64,000 bases of DNA from Microtetraspora sp. NBRC 13810. Lineage in GTDB: Bacteria > Actinomycetota > Actinomycetes > Streptosporangiales > Streptosporangiaceae. Each line of letters starts with the position of its first letter. Position 1 is the stretch's first letter. The stretch covers positions 98,762 through 162,761 of the forward strand of contig NZ_BSRQ01000022.1 in NCBI RefSeq assembly GCF_030268685.1, read 5' to 3'. The notes beneath the pieces were generated by a model. The model saw only the letters and a list, made by a program, of their open reading frames with translations, had not been told where the DNA came from and did not search any database. The translations under genes and the position numbers were made by a program. This document shows positions 43,901 through 52,827 of this stretch, piece after piece.

Positions 43901-46900
43901 CAGTAGATGCCGGCCATGTTGGAGGTCCAGGCGGAATCGCCGATCTGGGTGACCAGGCCGCGGTCCACCGGCGTGCAGGCGTAGAAGTAGAGCACCCCGG
44001 TGTCGTCGGCGCCGCCGGGCGCGGTCGACCAGATGTCGGGCGTCTCCTGGCCGGCCAGCGGCTGGAACCGCTTGGCGCCGTCCACGGTGACGACCGTGCC
44101 CTGCGCGTTGCCGTTGGAGGTGAAGGTCGGCCGGCTGGCGACGGTCCAGCCGCCGACGCCGTAGGCCCTGCGCGGCGCGAGGGTGTAGGCGCCCGCGGCG
44201 TCGTGCGTACCGGGGTGCAGCCACACCTCGCCGGTGGTGCGGTTCCTGGCGATCAGGTCGGTGACGCCGGCCTCCTCCGGGGTGCCGTCGCCGTTCACGT
44301 CGGGGGTGACCTCGCCCGGCATGATCACGTCGTTGTCCGCCCAGCCCGACGCGCCGAGCACGGCCGGGGCGGCGAGTTCGCCGTTGGCCGCGGTGGCCGG
44401 CGGCCCGGCCTGGGTGCCGGAGAACAGGAGCAGCCTGCCGCCCTCGTTGACGACGAGGTCCACGCCGAGCCTGCCGTCGATGTTGCCGGGGGCGATCACC
44501 TGGGTGGCCGCCGCCCAGGTGCCGCCACCCGGGTGCCTCAGCTCGCGGCGGCCCCACACCAGCGGCTCGCCCAGCCCGTCGCCGGGGTAGAGCCACAGCC
44601 GGTCGTCCTTGAGCACGAAGACGTCCTCGTAGCCGTCCTTGCCCATGCCGTCCTCCGGGCCGACGAGGTCACCGCGGTGGGCGAGCTGGGCGCCGTTCCA
44701 GCCGCTGGGGAAGGTGCGGTTCCAGGCGATCGTGCCGTCGCCCTTGCCGGTGTAGTAGAGGAGCCGGCCGTCCTTGGCGACCGCCAGGAAGTCCGGGTGG
44801 CCGTCGCCGTTCAGGTCGCCGTCCCGGTCGCCGTTCACGACGCCGTCGGGGTCGGCGACGAACTCGGGGGCCGCGGTGACGATCAGCGTGGTGTTCGACT
44901 CCACGGCCGAGGCCGCGCCGCTGTAGGAGGAGACGTTGCCGGCCGTGTCGTAGGCGACGACGTGCAGCCGGTTGTTCGGCCACCGGGGCGGCGTCACGTT
45001 CACCGTCGCCGTGCCGTCCGCGCCGGCCTTCACCCAGGTGCCGTCCGAGCACTTCCCGCCGCCGATCGACAGCGGGTGGTTGAGCGCGTAGCAGAAGCCG
45101 TCGAGGTGCAGGTCTCTGGAGGCGAACCGGATCGACCGGGCCTTGCGGGCCGCCACCTCGGCGACGTCCAGCGGGTGCCCGTCGGCCGCGGTCACCGTCG
45201 GCTTGGTCGGCGCCAGCTTGTCCACCTGGAAACCGCAGTCGCCGGAGCCGCCCGTGATGTCGATGCCGTCGGTGGCCTGTACGGTCCACCGGTAGCCGGT
45301 GCCGTCCTTGAACGTCGCGGCGCCGACGGTCGCACTCGCGGTCCCGCCGCTCGTCACGGCGTCCGAGGGGGTGGCCACGGTGGCCCCGCCCGCCTGCCAG
45401 ACCAGGAACTTCGCCGTGACGTTGCCGCCGTTCGGGTCGCTCACCCTGGCGGTGAGACCCACTCCCGTGTTGCCGATCAGCGGCCAGGTCGCGGGGTTGT
45501 TGTCGCAGCGGAGCGCCACGTCACTGGAGTTGTTGTGCCACGCGCCCACGTAGGCGGCCTTGGAGTTGACCACCGGCATGTGGTTGTAGGCGACCTCCAG
45601 CACCGGGTTGGTGGAGTTGACCCGGAAACGCTTCCAGCTCCGCGGGTCGTCCTCGGTGCCGGGCTCGGCGCGCAGCCCCAGGGTGATCTGGGAGCCGCGC
45701 AGGTCGGCGTTCTCCTGCAGGGCCGCACGCAACGCGACGGCGGAGTAGTCCTCACCTCCGCCGGCGCAACTGGTGGACCAGCCGTGCGCGAAGGACTTCG
45801 TCTGCAGCGTCTTCTTCCACGTCGGCTGGTTGTTCCAGGTGGTGGAGGCGCCGATGCCGGAGGTCCAGCCGAGCTGCACCGGCATCCCGGTGCAGCTGTA
45901 GGAGTAGGAGTTGAAGACGTTGAACGTGGCCGAGACGATCCGGGAGCCCCGCAGGTCGTCGGTGTTCATCTGGAAGTAGGTGCGGGCCGTGCCGCCGGTC
46001 CAGTCCTCGTAGCCCACCCGCCCCTCGACCGGGTTCTCGCTGCCGATCTTCTTGGTGCCGTCGTAGAACGCGGTGTCCGCGAGCGACGGCGAACCGGCCT
46101 GCTTGTAGGCGATCGACCAGTGGTTCTGGTAGCCGTCGTTGAAGATCGGGTCGATGGTGACCGGGTACACCGTGGCCGGGTCGTCGAGCATCGCCCGGTC
46201 CGGCACGATCCGCAGCGCGTCACCCTCGACCGCCGCCGTCATGTGCGCGCTCCTGACCGGTCCGGTCTCCGCGGGTTCGGTGGGTCGCCCGGCCGGTGCC
46301 CCGGCCTTCGCGGCCTTCGCGGCCTTCGCGGTGGCCTTGGCGGCGGAGGAGGAGTCCCACATCAGGGGGCGCGGCGCGAAGAGGAGCGACCGGCCCGTGT
46401 CGTCGATCGCGGCGAGCCCGCCCTGCGCGTCGGAGGCCAGGCGCAGCCCCTTTCCGCCCAGGCCGAAGGTCAGCGTCCGGAGCCGGGGGTTCGCCGCGGC
46501 CTTGGCGTCCTTGACGATCAGGTGGTTGACGAAGTTGTCCGCCTCCACCAGGATCCGCAGATCGACGCCGGGCAGCACCTCGGGATAGGTCAGCTCGCTG
46601 CCGGACACGACGGGGTCGGGCAGCGGGTCCGGCCAGGTCAGGGTCAGGCTCCTGCCCTCCTTGACCAGGGTGGCCAGCGGCCCTTCGCCGCCGCCTGAGA
46701 AGGCCATGCCGAACGTCGTGGCCACCGGCGCGACGGTCCCGTCCTCCTGCCTGCGCAGGGTGGGGTCGATCCGCCGCCACTCGCCGGTGGCCCGGCTCCA
46801 CACCGGCCGCAGGTGCTGGCGCAGGGTGAGGCTGCCGTCGGGGTTGGCGGTCACCTCTTTGGTCTCGGTGCGCCGGTCGAGGACCTCGACCGGCCTGCCG

Positions 46901-47163
46901 GTCTCGCGGGCCCGCACCAGTGCCCTGGCCTCCACGGGCGTGGGCCGCGCCGGCTCCGGCGCCGCCTCCGCCGTGGCGGCCGGTTCGGCGGGCGGGGGCG
47001 CGCCCCTCTCCTGGACCGGTGAGGTGGCCTGGGGGGCCGGCTCCTCCGCGATCGTCCGGGGTACGGGGTCGGCCGCCGCGGCCGGCGCGAGCGCGCCACC
47101 GGCCATGACTGCGACCGTCAGGACCGCCGCTCCCGTGCTCCACCGCAGACGCGATGGCCTCAT
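43900..47163 (-). CDS. Secreted DNRLRE/FG-GAP repeat protein, RHS partner
   Basis: A 1087-residue exported protein. After the signal peptide (AAVLTVAVMAGGALAPAAAA) and a proline/alanine-rich linker come a region typical of actinomycete RHS companions (PVWSRATGEWRRIDPTL, GVDLRILVEADNFVNHLIV), a DNRLRE-like beta domain (SRIVSATFNVFNSYSYSC, TTWNNQPTW), Ig-like segments, and C-terminal FG-GAP-type calcium-binding repeats (GDLNGDGHPDFLAVAKDGRLLYY). Start ATG 47163 with GGAG about 10 bases upstream; an earlier in-frame start adds an unlikely 24 residues. Translationally coupled to the RHS gene, so the two are probably exported and work together at the cell surface. Confidence 0.85.
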   Translation of the reverse strand: MRPSRLRWSTGAAVLTVAVMAGGALAPAAAADPVPRTIAEEPAPQATSPVQERGAPPPAEPAATAEAAPEPARPTPVEARALVRARETGRPVEVLDRRTETKEVTANPDGSLTLRQHLRPVWSRATGEWRRIDPTLRRQEDGTVAPVATTFGMAFSGGGEGPLATLVKEGRSLTLTWPDPLPDPVVSGSELTYPEVLPGVDLRILVEADNFVNHLIVKDAKAAANPRLRTLTFGLGGKGLRLASDAQGGLAAIDDTGRSLLFAPRPLMWDSSSAAKATAKAAKAAKAGAPAGRPTEPAETGPVRSAHMTAAVEGDALRIVPDRAMLDDPATVYPVTIDPIFNDGYQNHWSIAYKQAGSPSLADTAFYDGTKKIGSENPVEGRVGYEDWTGGTARTYFQMNTDDLRGSRIVSATFNVFNSYSYSCTGMPVQLGWTSGIGASTTWNNQPTWKKTLQTKSFAHGWSTSCAGGGEDYSAVALRAALQENADLRGSQITLGLRAEPGTEDDPRSWKRFRVNSTNPVLEVAYNHMPVVNSKAAYVGAWHNNSSDVALRCDNNPATWPLIGNTGVGLTARVSDPNGGNVTAKFLVWQAGGATVATPSDAVTSGGTASATVGAATFKDGTGYRWTVQATDGIDITGGSGDCGFQVDKLAPTKPTVTAADGHPLDVAEVAARKARSIRFASRDLHLDGFCYALNHPLSIGGGKCSDGTWVKAGADGTATVNVTPPRWPNNRLHVVAYDTAGNVSSYSGAASAVESNTTLIVTAAPEFVADPDGVVNGDRDGDLNGDGHPDFLAVAKDGRLLYYTGKGDGTIAWNRTFPSGWNGAQLAHRGDLVGPEDGMGKDGYEDVFVLKDDRLWLYPGDGLGEPLVWGRRELRHPGGGTWAAATQVIAPGNIDGRLGVDLVVNEGGRLLLFSGTQAGPPATAANGELAAPAVLGASGWADNDVIMPGEVTPDVNGDGTPEEAGVTDLIARNRTTGEVWLHPGTHDAAGAYTLAPRRAYGVGGWTVASRPTFTSNGNAQGTVVTVDGAKRFQPLAGQETPDIWSTAPGGADDTGVLYFYACTPVDRGLVTQIGDSAWTSNMAGIY

Positions 47164-47307
47164 TTTCTGGCTCCGATCTCGATCAGTGCACGCCGAAGGC
47201 GCGGGCCACCATTCGCAGAGCGACCAGCGGAACACTAGGTCCCGGCGGGCGCGGCCGAATCTGTCAGCCGCGGGGGCCGTGTCAGAGTGCGGAGCCGCGC
47301 GGCTGAG

Positions 47308-49134
47308 TCATTCCGGACCGTCGACTCCGTGTCCGGCCTCCCGGAGCCGCCGCGCGAGCTCCTCCCTGGAGGAGACGCCGAGCTTCTGGAAAGCCCGGTA
47401 AAGGTGGGACTCCACGGTGCGCAGGCCCACGTTGAGCCGCTCCGCGATCTCGCGGTTGGCCACTCCCCCGGCGGCCAGCTCGGCCACCCTGGCCTCCTGC
47501 CGGGTCAGGCCGGCCACCATGCCGGTCCACACTCCGCAGGTGGCGTCCCGCTCCCGACGGGCCCGGCGCGCCCAGGGTACGGCCCCCAGGGTCTCGAAGA
47601 TCTCCAATGCCGTGGTGAGCCGTTCCCGCGCCTCGGCCCGGCGCGCCGCCCTGCGCAGCCACTCCCCGTACACCAGCGCGCTCCTCGCCCGGTCGTACGG
47701 CCGGCCGAGAAGCTCGTGCCCGCGCAGCGCCGCGGCGTACTCCTCGCCCGCCGCGCTCCCCTGCCCCAGCAGGCCCCGGCACCTGGCCAGATCCGCCCGC
47801 TCCGCCCGTCCCGGGCCGCCCATCCGGTCCAGCGCCCACCGGGCCAGGTCCTCCCGGCCGCACCGCACCGCCGCCTCGACCAGGTCCGGCCCTCCCACCT
47901 CCGCCCCCAGGACGAACCTCCCCGGCCCTGTCTCGGCCTCCTCCCCCGGCTCCAGGGCGCGCACCACGTCGCCGTACCCACCTTCGCCCGGCTTCAGGGC
48001 TTGGGCCGCGTCGCCGTACCTGCCTTCGCCCAGGTGGAGCAGGCCGAGTGCGCGGCGGGCGAGGGCCGCGACCTCCGGCGTTCCATGGGCCCCGGCGTAC
48101 CCCGCGGCGGCCGCGGCGAGGGTGCGGCACCCGGCTTCGTCGCCGCGCGCGGCGGCCAGCCAGGCGAGCCGGGCCCGGAGCCGGGCCGCCTGGCGCCCCT
48201 GCCCGATCTCCTCCGCGAGGTCCAGCCCCTCGGACAGCGCCCGGCCCGCCTCCTCCCACCGCCCGGCGTGGACCAGCGTGACCGCGGCGGCCTCCAGCGC
48301 CCGGGGCAGCCCGCCGTACTCCTGCCGGGAGCGCACCCGGGTGAGCACGCTCCGCACCGCCGACCGGGCGGCGTCGTCGTCCCCTTCCGCCAGGCTCCGC
48401 CACACCGGCGACAGCGCCTCCTCCACCGCATCCGGCCCCGCTGCGGAATCCGGCGGGACAGGTGCGAGCATGGCGGCGCGCCGGGGCTGGCCGGCTTCCC
48501 CGGCCGAGCGGGCGGCGGCCGCCAGCCTGGTGGCGCGGGTGTCCACGTCGGGGGTGAGGTCGGCGGCGGCACAGAGGGCGTCCGCGCGTACGGCGGCGTT
48601 CTGGACCCGCTCGGCGACCTCTTCGAGGGCGGCGGCGACCTCCTCGTCGGGGCCGAGCGCCGCGGCGGCGCGATGCCACGGGCCGTCCCCGTGCCCCTCC
48701 GCCGCCAGCGCCCGATGGATCTCCGCGCGCAGGGAGTACGAGGCCGTGCCGTACGCCAGCGCGGGCACGAGGGGCTGCTCGACGAACAGCCGGCCCTCCA
48801 CCACGCGCACGACCTCCGCCCGTTCCGCCGGAGCGAGGTCGTCGAGCGAGACACCGAGGCGGGCGGCGGCCGGGACGACGGCCCGGAGTTCGCCGGTGCC
48901 CTCGACGGCGATCATGGCCAGGAGCGTGACCGTGCGCTCCGGCAAGCCGCCGAGGAGCGCGCCTGGGCCGGCGGTGTCGTCCCGCGCCGAGTGGCGCAGA
49001 CCTTCCAGGTGTGCCCACGGAGAAGTCAGATGCCCGAAGCGCTGTTCCTCGGTGAGCGTGCGGGCGCAGGCGAGCATCGCCCCCGGGTTTCCCCCGGCAA
49101 AGGCGACGAGCCGTTCGCGGACGTGCCGGACCAT
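47308..49134 (-). CDS. LAL-type LuxR regulator lacking its N-terminal ATPase domain
   Basis: 608 residues remain. The C-terminal LuxR helix-turn-helix is intact (LTRQEARVAELAAGGVANREIAERLNVGLRTVESHLYRAFQKLGV in pieces), preceded by TPR-like helical repeats. The frame starts at ATG 49134 within sequence typical of the end of the ATPase domain (LVAFAGGNPGAMLACARTLTEEQ), and likeness to the family continues upstream without a start to about 49205 (PLPRLDAGSCAAVLAERHPD). The Walker A and B part, some 250 residues, is missing. The upstream sequence is instead the truncated end of a second, opposite LAL gene. Possibly still a DNA-binding protein, but likely damaged. Confidence 0.75.
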   Translation of the reverse strand: MVRHVRERLVAFAGGNPGAMLACARTLTEEQRFGHLTSPWAHLEGLRHSARDDTAGPGALLGGLPERTVTLLAMIAVEGTGELRAVVPAAARLGVSLDDLAPAERAEVVRVVEGRLFVEQPLVPALAYGTASYSLRAEIHRALAAEGHGDGPWHRAAAALGPDEEVAAALEEVAERVQNAAVRADALCAAADLTPDVDTRATRLAAAARSAGEAGQPRRAAMLAPVPPDSAAGPDAVEEALSPVWRSLAEGDDDAARSAVRSVLTRVRSRQEYGGLPRALEAAAVTLVHAGRWEEAGRALSEGLDLAEEIGQGRQAARLRARLAWLAAARGDEAGCRTLAAAAAGYAGAHGTPEVAALARRALGLLHLGEGRYGDAAQALKPGEGGYGDVVRALEPGEEAETGPGRFVLGAEVGGPDLVEAAVRCGREDLARWALDRMGGPGRAERADLARCRGLLGQGSAAGEEYAAALRGHELLGRPYDRARSALVYGEWLRRAARRAEARERLTTALEIFETLGAVPWARRARRERDATCGVWTGMVAGLTRQEARVAELAAGGVANREIAERLNVGLRTVESHLYRAFQKLGVSSREELARRLREAGHGVDGPE

Positions 49135-49205
49135 GTCGGGGTGGCGCTCGGCGAGGACGGCCGCGCACGATCCGGCGTCGAGCCGGGGCAGCGGGTGGCC
49201 GGGCA

Positions 49206-50123
49206 GCGACGCGGCTGACCGGCCTCCTCGCCTGGCTCGCCGCGGCCCGGGGCGCCGACGACGAGTGCCACCGCCTCGTGCACGCCATCGGCAGGACCGG
49301 AGAGACCGCGGGAGGCGCCGCCCGCTTCCCCGGCCCCGGCCTCGGACCGTGGGCGCTGGCCCTGCTCGATCTCGGGCACGGCCGTCCCGCCCTCGCGCTG
49401 CGCCGGTTCGGCGAGGGCCCGCTGTCCACCATGGCGGCGATCCGCTCGACCCCCGACCTGGTGGAGGCCGCCGTCCACGCGGGCAGGCGCGCCGAGATCG
49501 GGGATCGGGTCACGAGGTTCGAGCACTGGGCGGCGGTCACCGGCCGGCCGGGCCCGATCGCGCTCGCGCTGCGGATCCGCGCGTTGCTCAGCGAGGGCAT
49601 AGTGGCGTGTGCGCACTACCGGCGCGCGTTGCAGGTGCAGGAGATCGCCGCCCAGCCCTTCGAACTGGCCCGCACCCGGCTGCTTTACGGCGAGTGGCTG
49701 CGCCGCAAGGGCCGGCGCGCCCGCGCCCTGCGTCTGCTGGCCAGTGCCCTGACCGGCTTCGAGGAAGTCGGCGCCGCCCCGTGGGCGGGCCGGGCCCTCG
49801 CGGAGTTACGGGCCGGTGGCGGCCTGCCCGCCCCCGGGGAACAGGACGCCCCGGCGACGCGGCCCACCGGGCCTCGCGGCCTGACACCGCAGGAGCTCAG
49901 AGTGGTACGGCTGGCGGCGGAGGGAGCCACCAACAGGGACATCGCCGCCCAGCTCGCCCTGAGCCGCCGGACCGTGGGCAACCACCTCTACAAGGCGTTC
50001 GCCAAGCTGGGCGTCACCTCCCGGGCCGAGTTGCACCGGCTCGCGCTGTCCCCCGCGGAGGGCTCCCCCGGCGTCCCGTCCCCGCCCGCCGTCGCGACGC
50101 CCGTCCAGCCCCACCGCGCCTGA
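49206..50123 (+). pseudogene. 3' remnant of a second LAL-type LuxR regulator
   Basis: The coding frame is recognisable from about 49206 (TRLTGLLAWLAAARGADDECHRLVHA, in the TPR region) to the stop at 50123; the only usable start is GTG 49278 (281 residues). The C-terminus is an intact LuxR domain (LTPQELRVVRLAAEGATNRDIAAQLALSRRTVGNHLYKAFAKLG in pieces). The ATPase domain and first half of the repeats are gone. Its broken 5' end abuts that of the minus-strand LAL gene. Confidence 0.7.
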
Positions 50124-50316
50124 CCCATGATCATCGCAGACCCGCCCCGGCCGGAGCGCGCGCCCGCCGCGGGCGGGAGGATCGCCCGTTCGTCTCGGAC
50201 TCACCGGCGAAGCGGCCGAGCCCAGCCGGCCCGGCGCAGTGGCTGCCGCATCGGGCGATTCACGCGTAGCCCTACGATGATCGGCATTTGACTCCCTTCC
50301 CTCCAGGAGCTGACCC

Positions 50317-51150
50317 TTGCCAGGGCGAGAGCGCGTACGTTCCTTCCTTGAGACCCCGCTCGTCCAGCGGGCCGTCGTCGCCGTCATCATCGTCAACGCG
50401 ATCACGATCGGCTGTGAGACCTCGTCCTACCTGACGGACCGGATCGGCGGCTTCCTGCACGTCGTCGACCGGGTCGCGCTGGCGGTCTTCACCGCCGAGC
50501 TCGCCGCCCGGCTGTACGCCTACCGGGGCGGATTCTTCCGGGACCCGTGGAACTGGTTCGACACGACCATCGTGGCCATCGCGCTGATCCCGGCCTCCGG
50601 CCCGGCGTCGGTGCTCCGGGCGCTGCGGATCCTGCGGGCGCTGCGTCTGGTCGCGGCGGTCCCCAGCATGCGCAAGGTCGTCGGGGCGCTGTTCGCGGCC
50701 ATGCCCGGGATGGGGGCGATCATCGGGCTGCTGATCCTGGTCATGTACGTCTCGGCGGTCCTGGCGACCCAGTTGTTCGGCGGGATCGCCCCCGAGCATT
50801 TCGGCGAGCTGCCCACGTCGCTGTTCACCCTGTTCCAGGTCATGACCGGCGAGGCGTGGCCGGACATCGCCCAGAAGGTGATGGACGCGAAGCCGTGGGC
50901 GTGGATCTTCTTCGTCGGCTACATTCTGATGGCCTCCTACGTGGTGCTCAACCTGTTCATCGCCGTGGTCGTCAACGCCATGGACGACCAGAACACCTCG
51001 GCGGAGGAGCAGCGGACCGAGGACCAGCTCGCCGCCGTCCTGAAGGAGCTCGCCCGCCTGCACGCCAGGATCGACGCGATACAGAACGTCCCCCACGCGC
51101 CCCAGCCCGTCAAGACGCCCCGCAAGAACGGCAACCGCCGCTCCCGGTGA
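50317..51150 (+). CDS. Voltage-gated ion channel, BacNav type
   Basis: A 277-residue six-helix channel subunit that should assemble as a tetramer. S4 carries four arginines at three-residue spacing (RALRILRALRLVAAVPSMRK, residues 101-120). The pore filter is TGEAW (177-181), where the common bacterial sodium-channel form is LESW; the Glu is kept. S6 is GYILMASYVVLNLFIAVVVNAM, followed by an acidic, coiled-coil-like C-terminus (about 230-256). The TTG start at 50317 has AGGAGC about 7-12 bases upstream. Sodium or calcium selectivity cannot be decided. The 50124-50316 gap shows only a possible -10 (TACGAT, near 50272). Confidence 0.9.
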   Translation: MPGRERVRSFLETPLVQRAVVAVIIVNAITIGCETSSYLTDRIGGFLHVVDRVALAVFTAELAARLYAYRGGFFRDPWNWFDTTIVAIALIPASGPASVLRALRILRALRLVAAVPSMRKVVGALFAAMPGMGAIIGLLILVMYVSAVLATQLFGGIAPEHFGELPTSLFTLFQVMTGEAWPDIAQKVMDAKPWAWIFFVGYILMASYVVLNLFIAVVVNAMDDQNTSAEEQRTEDQLAAVLKELARLHARIDAIQNVPHAPQPVKTPRKNGNRRSR

Positions 51151-51324
51151 CCGGCCCGCGGAAGATCGGCCGACCCGGGAACCTCGCCTGCCGCCCAGGA
51201 AGACCGGCTCCTGTCTAGCACACCGCACGCCCCGGCGTCACGATCCCGGTGCCGGCTCGATCCGGCCCGCGCCACCACTCCGGCCCAGCCACCGGCCCTG
51301 CGTCCTCACACGAGACGGGTTGAC

Positions 51325-51440
51325 GATGATCATGCCGAATCGGGATTTTGTCAAGATCCGAAATTACCAAAACAGAACCACCCAAAATGGCGATCATGCT
51401 TCTGTAAAAACGTTTTGAGTACCCATACGTTGCAGACGCC
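51325..51440. promoter_or_regulatory. A+T-rich region upstream of the peptide cluster
   Basis: The 398-base gap 51151-51548 contains a stretch far richer in A and T than its surroundings, with the palindrome AAAACGTTTT (51407-51416). It is the probable promoter of the peptide operon, though I cannot fix the -10 and -35. A 28-codon frame from 51334 is not convincing as a gene. Confidence 0.35.
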
Positions 51441-51548
51441 GACGGTGATCACCAAGCCCGGCGGCATGACCACGCGGGACGAGGCACCCATCGTCCGCCG
51501 ACCAGTCGGTGTCACCAGACGCCGTATGGCCTCGACAGAGGAGATTCC

Positions 51549-51716
51549 ATGATCCGTTCACTTGGCAAGCTGGGCGACCGCCTGCTCGACAAGCTGCTGC
51601 CCACGACCTCCGCCGCCGCCGAGACCTGCTGGACCGAGACGAAGTACGTCGGCTACACGCAGTGGCGGCAGTGCTGCATCGCCGCCGGCCGCACCGGCTG
51701 CACCCCCTGGCGCTGA
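51549..51716 (+). CDS. Leader-bearing four-cysteine peptide precursor (55 residues)
   Basis: A short gene missed by length-based calling, with a strong ribosome site (GAGGAG, 5 bases before the ATG). The N-terminal part MIRSLGKLGDRLLDKLLP looks like an amphipathic leader helix, not a Sec signal. It is followed by TTSAAA, a plausible Ala-x-Ala cut site for an S26 peptidase, and a C-terminal core starting at about residue 25 that has Cys27, Cys42, Cys43 and Cys51, with Trp28, Trp39 and Trp54. Immediately downstream are MauE-like, TlpA-like, ABC exporter and S26 peptidase genes. I read it as a secreted, two-disulfide peptide. No RiPP-modifying enzyme is nearby. Antibiotic, signal or other role unknown. 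Confidence 0.7.
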   Translation: MIRSLGKLGDRLLDKLLPTTSAAAETCWTETKYVGYTQWRQCCIAAGRTGCTPWR

Positions 51717-51740
51717 CCGAGCCGTCGCCGGCCGATCACC

Positions 51741-52289
51741 ATGCAGTACGCGGCTCTGGCCTGCCGATGCGCACTGGCCGCCGTCTTCCTGGTGGCGCTG
51801 CTCAGCAAGGTGCGCAGCAGGGACGCCTTCCACGCCTTCCGTGCCTCCGTGCTCGACATGGTCCCGCTTCGGGCGGGCGCGGCAACGCCGGTGAGCACCG
51901 CGGTGGTGCTGGCTGAGGCGTCGGTCGTCGTGCTGCTGACGATCCGGTGGACCGCGCCGGCCGGCTTCGTGCTGGCCGGCGCCGTCCTGGTGGCGTTCTG
52001 CGCGGGAATCGCGCGGGCCGTACGCTCCGGCACCCGGACGCCCTGCCGCTGCTTCGGCGCCACGGCCACCCCGCTGAGCGGCAGGCACCTGGTCCGCAAC
52101 GCGGTCCTGCTCGCGGTGACGGCGGCGGGCGGCACGGCGCTGCTGCTCACCACGCCGGGCACGGCGCATCCCGGGGGCGTCGCCGTCGGGCTGGCCTGTG
52201 CCGGTGTGCTCACTCTGGCCGTCGTCTACTTCGACGACCTGGCCGACCTGTTTGCCGGGCCGCCGGCCTCCGGGCGTGCCGGCCTGTGA
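51741..52289 (+). CDS. MauE/DoxX-like redox membrane protein
   Basis: A 182-residue membrane protein with four or more helices, of the MauE family. It begins YAALACRCALAAVFLVALLSKV and carries the conserved PCRCFG motif (Cys102, Cys104) on a loop. In methylamine users MauE works with MauD to form the disulfides of the small dehydrogenase subunit. Here there is no methylamine dehydrogenase; the only nearby cysteine-rich substrate is the 55-residue peptide 24 bases upstream. Probably passes reducing or oxidising equivalents across the membrane to the thioredoxin-like protein encoded next. Confidence 0.85.
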   Translation: MQYAALACRCALAAVFLVALLSKVRSRDAFHAFRASVLDMVPLRAGAATPVSTAVVLAEASVVVLLTIRWTAPAGFVLAGAVLVAFCAGIARAVRSGTRTPCRCFGATATPLSGRHLVRNAVLLAVTAAGGTALLLTTPGTAHPGGVAVGLACAGVLTLAVVYFDDLADLFAGPPASGRAGL

Positions 52290-52299
52290 AGGGATCCCG

Positions 52300-52827
52300 A
52301 TGCCGTATCTCGTCGCCGCCGTGGTCTTCGTCGGACTTCTGGGCGCCGTCAACCTGCTCCTGACCCTGGCGGTGATCCGCCGCCTCCGCGAGCAGCCGGC
52401 CCGGCTCAGCTCCGACCACCCGGCCCGGCCTCCCCTGGTGGCCGCCGGCACCCCGCTGCCCGAGCTCACCGCCACCGCGACCGACGGCACGACGGTGTCG
52501 CGGGACTTCTTCACCGGACCGACCCTGGTCGGCGTGTTCTCCACCTCCTGCACGGCATGTCTCGAACGGCTGCCCGAGTTCACCACCCGGGCCCGGTCGC
52601 TGGGGCCCGGGCGCGCGCTCGCGGTGGTCGTGGACGACCAGGGGGACGCCGGCGCGTTCACCGCGGCCCTGACCCCGGTCGCGCCCCTGGTCGTCGAACC
52701 GCCTGACGGCCCGCTCGGCAAGGCGTTCCAGGTGTCGTTCTTCCCCACCTTCTACCTCGTCGACGGCGCTGTGATCAACGCCGCGGCGCTCACGCCGGAC
52801 GACCTGCCGCTGGCGGCGAGCACGTGA
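52300..52827 (+). CDS. TlpA/MauD-like thioredoxin-fold protein, membrane anchored
   Basis: A 175-residue protein with an N-terminal signal anchor (YLVAAVVFVGLLGAVNLLLTLAVI) and an outside thioredoxin domain. The active site is CTAC (Cys84, Cys87) in STSCTACLERLPEF, and the cis-proline loop is FFPTFYLVDG. It should make or rearrange disulfides in the exported peptide, partnered with the MauE-like protein. The ATG at 52300 follows that gene by 10 bases; the stop overlaps the exporter gene. Confidence 0.88.
   Translation: MPYLVAAVVFVGLLGAVNLLLTLAVIRRLREQPARLSSDHPARPPLVAAGTPLPELTATATDGTTVSRDFFTGPTLVGVFSTSCTACLERLPEFTTRARSLGPGRALAVVVDDQGDAGAFTAALTPVAPLVVEPPDGPLGKAFQVSFFPTFYLVDGAVINAAALTPDDLPLAAST

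Noticed and set aside
51334..51420. A second small peptide gene of 28 codons upstream of the cysteine peptide
   Set aside because: No ribosome site, codon use and A+T content unlike any gene here, no cysteine; it looks like promoter DNA.
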